The notes beneath the pieces were generated by a model. It did not search any database and was not told where the DNA came from. It saw only the letters and a program-made list of their open reading frames with translations. Below, one piece after another: positions 61,799 through 64,000 of a stretch of DNA of 64,000 nt (position 1 is the first letter of the stretch; each line of letters begins with the position of its first letter). The stretch spans positions 8,184,001-8,248,000 of the forward strand of contig NZ_JADBEB010000001.1 of NCBI RefSeq assembly GCF_014874095.1. The letters are read 5' to 3'. This DNA is from Plantactinospora soyae. GTDB lineage: Bacteria > Actinomycetota > Actinomycetes > Mycobacteriales > Micromonosporaceae. The position numbers were made by a program, and so were the translations under genes.

Positions 61799-62887
61799 TC
61801 ATCTCGCCGGGGTACGCGCCGGCCTGGCGGTGCTCTGGCGCAGGATCAGCTGTGGCGCGAGCCGCATCCGACAGGGTGGGCGGCGGTTCTGGCTCGGCGA
61901 CAGCCGGGCGACGAGCAGCTCCATCGCGGCCTGGCCGATGGCACTGCGCGGTGGCCGTACGGCGGTGAGCGGCGGGTCGAACGCACCGGCCATCTCGTCG
62001 TCGTAGCTGATCACCGACAGCGTCCCCGGTACGTCGATTCCGGCGTCCCGGGCCGCCTGGGTCAGCGCGGCGGCGTGTCGGTCGGCGTGCACCAGGAGCG
62101 CGCTCACCCCCATCCCCAGACACCCGTCGAGGGCCCTGGCCGAACCGGCGCCTCCCATGGCGACCTCGTCGCCGTCGATCTCGGTGATCCGGCGTCGGGT
62201 CGAGCCGACCCGGCGCATCGCGGCGAGGAAGCCCGCCCGCAGCGGCTCACTGGTCGGACTCGCCCGGGGCACGACCAGGCCGATCGCCCGGTGCCCCAGG
62301 GCGGTGAGGTGTTCGACGGCGAGCGCCGCGCCGAGCTCGTGGTCGGTGCTGACGCTCTCCAGCCTCGCCCAACGCGCGTTGTCGCTCGGCGGCTGCCGCT
62401 CGATCAGCACCACCGGCATGTCCAGCGCACCCACCCAGTCGAGCAGCGGCTCCCGGTCGCTCAGTGGCGACGAGGGCGTGAGCAGCATGCCGGCGACCCC
62501 GTCGCCGAGCAGCCGTTCGATCTGGCGCTGGTCGGAGGCGGCCGAGCCGTACATCGAACCACGGAAGGCGATCCGCAGCCCGAACGCGTTCGCGGCGGCC
62601 TGCGCGGCCCGCATGATCTGCGGGTAGTAGTAGTCCAGCGACGGAACGACCATGCCGATGACCAGGCCGGTGGGCCGGGCGGTGCTGCGCGCGGGTGCGC
62701 CCGGGACCGCCGGCAGCACACCGCCGCCCCGCACCCGGCGCAGCAGGTCCCGGTCCGCCAGCTCGCGGAGGTCGCGCCGGACGGTCACGGCGCTGACCTC
62801 GAGTTTGGCCGCGAGGCGGTCGACGTGGACCACACCGACGCGGCGCAACTCCTCCAAGATCACATCGTGGCGTTCCTGGGTAAGCAT
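61799..62887 (-). CDS. DeoR-type HTH / LacI-type ligand-domain hybrid regulator
   Basis: 362 aa. N-terminal DeoR winged HTH (about 1-60; RRVGVVHVDRLAAKLEVSAVTV) joined to a Peripla_BP_3/LacI-like sugar-binding domain (about 75-350; GLVIGMVVPSLDYYYPQIM). ATG at 62887; an extension to 63004 would cross the promoter region. Lies between GH43 genes on both sides and diverges from the galactanase gene, so it is the likely sensor of their sugar products. It has an unusual domain pairing, since LacI effector domains normally carry LacI HTHs. Confidence 0.85.
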   Translation of the reverse strand: MLTQERHDVILEELRRVGVVHVDRLAAKLEVSAVTVRRDLRELADRDLLRRVRGGGVLPAVPGAPARSTARPTGLVIGMVVPSLDYYYPQIMRAAQAAANAFGLRIAFRGSMYGSAASDQRQIERLLGDGVAGMLLTPSSPLSDREPLLDWVGALDMPVVLIERQPPSDNARWARLESVSTDHELGAALAVEHLTALGHRAIGLVVPRASPTSEPLRAGFLAAMRRVGSTRRRITEIDGDEVAMGGAGSARALDGCLGMGVSALLVHADRHAAALTQAARDAGIDVPGTLSVISYDDEMAGAFDPPLTAVRPPRSAIGQAAMELLVARLSPSQNRRPPCRMRLAPQLILRQSTARPARTPAR

Positions 62888-62933
62888 TGATGACCGTTTC
62901 AGATCGAAACCTTTCAGAAGCCTTGACGTTACC

Positions 62934-62948
62934 GCATCGAAACGATGC
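62934..62948. promoter_or_regulatory. Palindrome GCATCG-AAA-CGATGC in the divergent promoter
   Basis: Perfect 6-bp arms, between the hybrid regulator and the galactanase gene. ATCGAAAC also occurs at 62903-62910. TTGACG at 62923-62928 could be a -35 for the rightward gene. Candidate operator for the hybrid regulator. Confidence 0.6.
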
Positions 62949-63002
62949 ACTCGGGTCCTGCACAGTGACCGGCTTCCATGTCTTACATCCCCAAGGATCA
63001 TC

Positions 63003-64000
63003 ATGATGGCTCGTCAACGCCTGTCCGTACCACGATCAACCACAGTGGACCGCCCCGGGCGGCGACCGAGCTCCCGGCTCGGGATGGCGCGGCGCGCGGC
63101 ACTCGTGTTGACGCTTCTGCTCGCCAGCGTCGCCGTCGGCTACGGCGCGACGCCGGCCCAGGCCGCACCGGTCACGATCGCCAACGGCACCCAGTTCCGC
63201 GACACCGGTGGCAACGTCCTGCACGCCCACGGCGGCGGTGTGCTGAAGGTGGGCGACTACTACTACTGGTTCGGCGAGAACCGGAACTCGAACAACACGT
63301 TCCGGGCGGTCTCCGTCTACCGGTCCACCGACCTCAAGAACTGGGAGTTCCGGAACAACGTCCTGACCCAGTCGTCGCACTCCGAGCTGAACGTCGCCAA
63401 CATCGAACGTCCCAAGGTCATCTACAACAGCTCCACCGGCCGGTACGTGATGTGGATGCACAAGGAGAACGGATCCGACTACGGCGAGGCGCGGGCCGCC
63501 GTCGCCTCCTCCGCCACCGTCGACGGCGCCTACACGTACCACGGCAGCTTCCGGCCGCTGGGGCACATGTCCCGGGACATCACGCTCTACAACGACAACG
63601 GTACGGCGTACATGATCTCGGCGGCCGACGAGAACTACGACCTGCACATCTACCGGCTGACCTCGGACTACCTGAGCATCGGCACGCTGGTGGGCAACTT
63701 CTGGGACGGTGCCCACCGCGAGGCCCCGGCGATGTTCAAGCGGGGCAGCGTCTACTTCCTGCTGACCTCCGGGGCGACCGGCTGGAGCCCGAACCAGGCG
63801 AGATACGCGACCGCGTCGAGCATCTCCGGGCCCTGGACCGGCTGGACCAACGTCGGCAACTCGACGACCTTCGACTCCCAGCCGACGTACGTGCTGCCGA
63901 TCCAGGGCTCGTCGACGACCAGCTACCTGTACCTGGGCGACCGCTGGGCCGGGGCCTGGAGCGGGCCGGTCAGCGACTCCCAGTACGTCTGGTTGCCGAT
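63003..64000 (+). CDS. Secreted GH43_24-type exo-beta-1,3-galactanase (partial, cut by window end)
   Basis: At least 332 aa, open at the window end. Long signal region (about 1-55, hydrophobic core 32-48), then a GH43 propeller opening with HAHGGGVLKVGDYYYWFGEN, the pattern of exo-beta-1,3-galactanases. Key residues Glu135 (NIERPKV), Glu240 (HREAPAM) and Gln293 (FDSQPTY) match the subfamily in which Gln replaces the catalytic Asp. Expected to trim the beta-1,3-galactan backbone of arabinogalactan proteins. AAGGA lies 5 bases before the first of two adjacent ATGs (63003, 63006). Confidence 0.85.
   Translation, partial: MMARQRLSVPRSTTVDRPGRRPSSRLGMARRAALVLTLLLASVAVGYGATPAQAAPVTIANGTQFRDTGGNVLHAHGGGVLKVGDYYYWFGENRNSNNTFRAVSVYRSTDLKNWEFRNNVLTQSSHSELNVANIERPKVIYNSSTGRYVMWMHKENGSDYGEARAAVASSATVDGAYTYHGSFRPLGHMSRDITLYNDNGTAYMISAADENYDLHIYRLTSDYLSIGTLVGNFWDGAHREAPAMFKRGSVYFLLTSGATGWSPNQARYATASSISGPWTGWTNVGNSTTFDSQPTYVLPIQGSSTTSYLYLGDRWAGAWSGPVSDSQYVWLP

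Overview
The window is high-GC DNA from a filamentous, plant- or soil-associated actinomycete. Frequent GTG and TTG starts, AGGAG-type ribosome sites, Tat and Sec secreted glycosidases and many LacI, TetR and LysR regulators fit Micromonosporaceae or a close relative; the genus cannot be fixed from the sequence. I see no rRNA, tRNA, prophage or CRISPR array. The only mobile element is a TnpB-type IS605-like insertion.

Layout. (1) 95-6943: a cytoplasmic GH127 beta-L-arabinofuranosidase, a LacI regulator and a secreted GH39-like multimodular glycosidase. The two glycosidase promoters have the same -35/-10/operator layout. (2) 7136-18460: a small unknown protein, a tripartite tricarboxylate transporter (tctCBA) with a CitB/DctS-type two-component system and a second orphan TctC, a TetR/TIM-barrel pair with a perfect 18-bp palindrome, and a beta-lactamase-like protein divergent from a LysR regulator. 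(3) 18523-25630: a sugar-acid dehydratase of the L-arabonate dehydratase type, a zinc alcohol dehydrogenase, a transglutaminase-like protein, a seven-repeat beta-propeller and an alpha-ketoglutarate semialdehyde (alpha-KGSA) dehydrogenase. (4) 25849-44092: a Tat-exported GH127/GH146-type arabinofuranosidase with a LamG domain nested in it, an MFS exporter, a subtilase, a TlpA-like thioredoxin lipoprotein, then a complete hydroxyproline catabolic operon (epimerase, DHDPS-family deaminase, three-part D-hydroxyproline dehydrogenase) between two paralogous secreted M6-type metalloproteases, with a PucR/CdaR regulator diverging upstream. (5) 44105-57918: a mixed region with an ABC sugar importer whose two permease genes are separated by a TnpB element, a P450, an HTH-membrane fusion protein, an EXPERA/SDR pair, a GNAT enzyme and an acyl esterase. 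(6) 58003-64000: GH67 alpha-glucuronidase, GH43+AbfB, a DeoR/LacI hybrid regulator, and a GH43_24-type exo-beta-1,3-galactanase cut by the window end.

How the genes work together (inference). Hydroxyproline-rich plant wall glycoproteins (extensins, arabinogalactan proteins) carry beta-L-arabinofuranose and beta-1,3-galactan on a hydroxyproline backbone. The window encodes enzymes for each layer: GH127s and GH43s for the glycans, secreted proteases for the backbone, an ABC importer, an oxidative sugar-acid route and hydroxyproline catabolism. The pentose and hydroxyproline routes meet at alpha-KGSA, oxidised to 2-oxoglutarate by the enzyme at 24002-25630. A 23-bp element (21 of 23 bases identical) lies upstream of both that dehydrogenase and one protease, which supports co-regulation. 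Animal collagen is an alternative hydroxyproline source.
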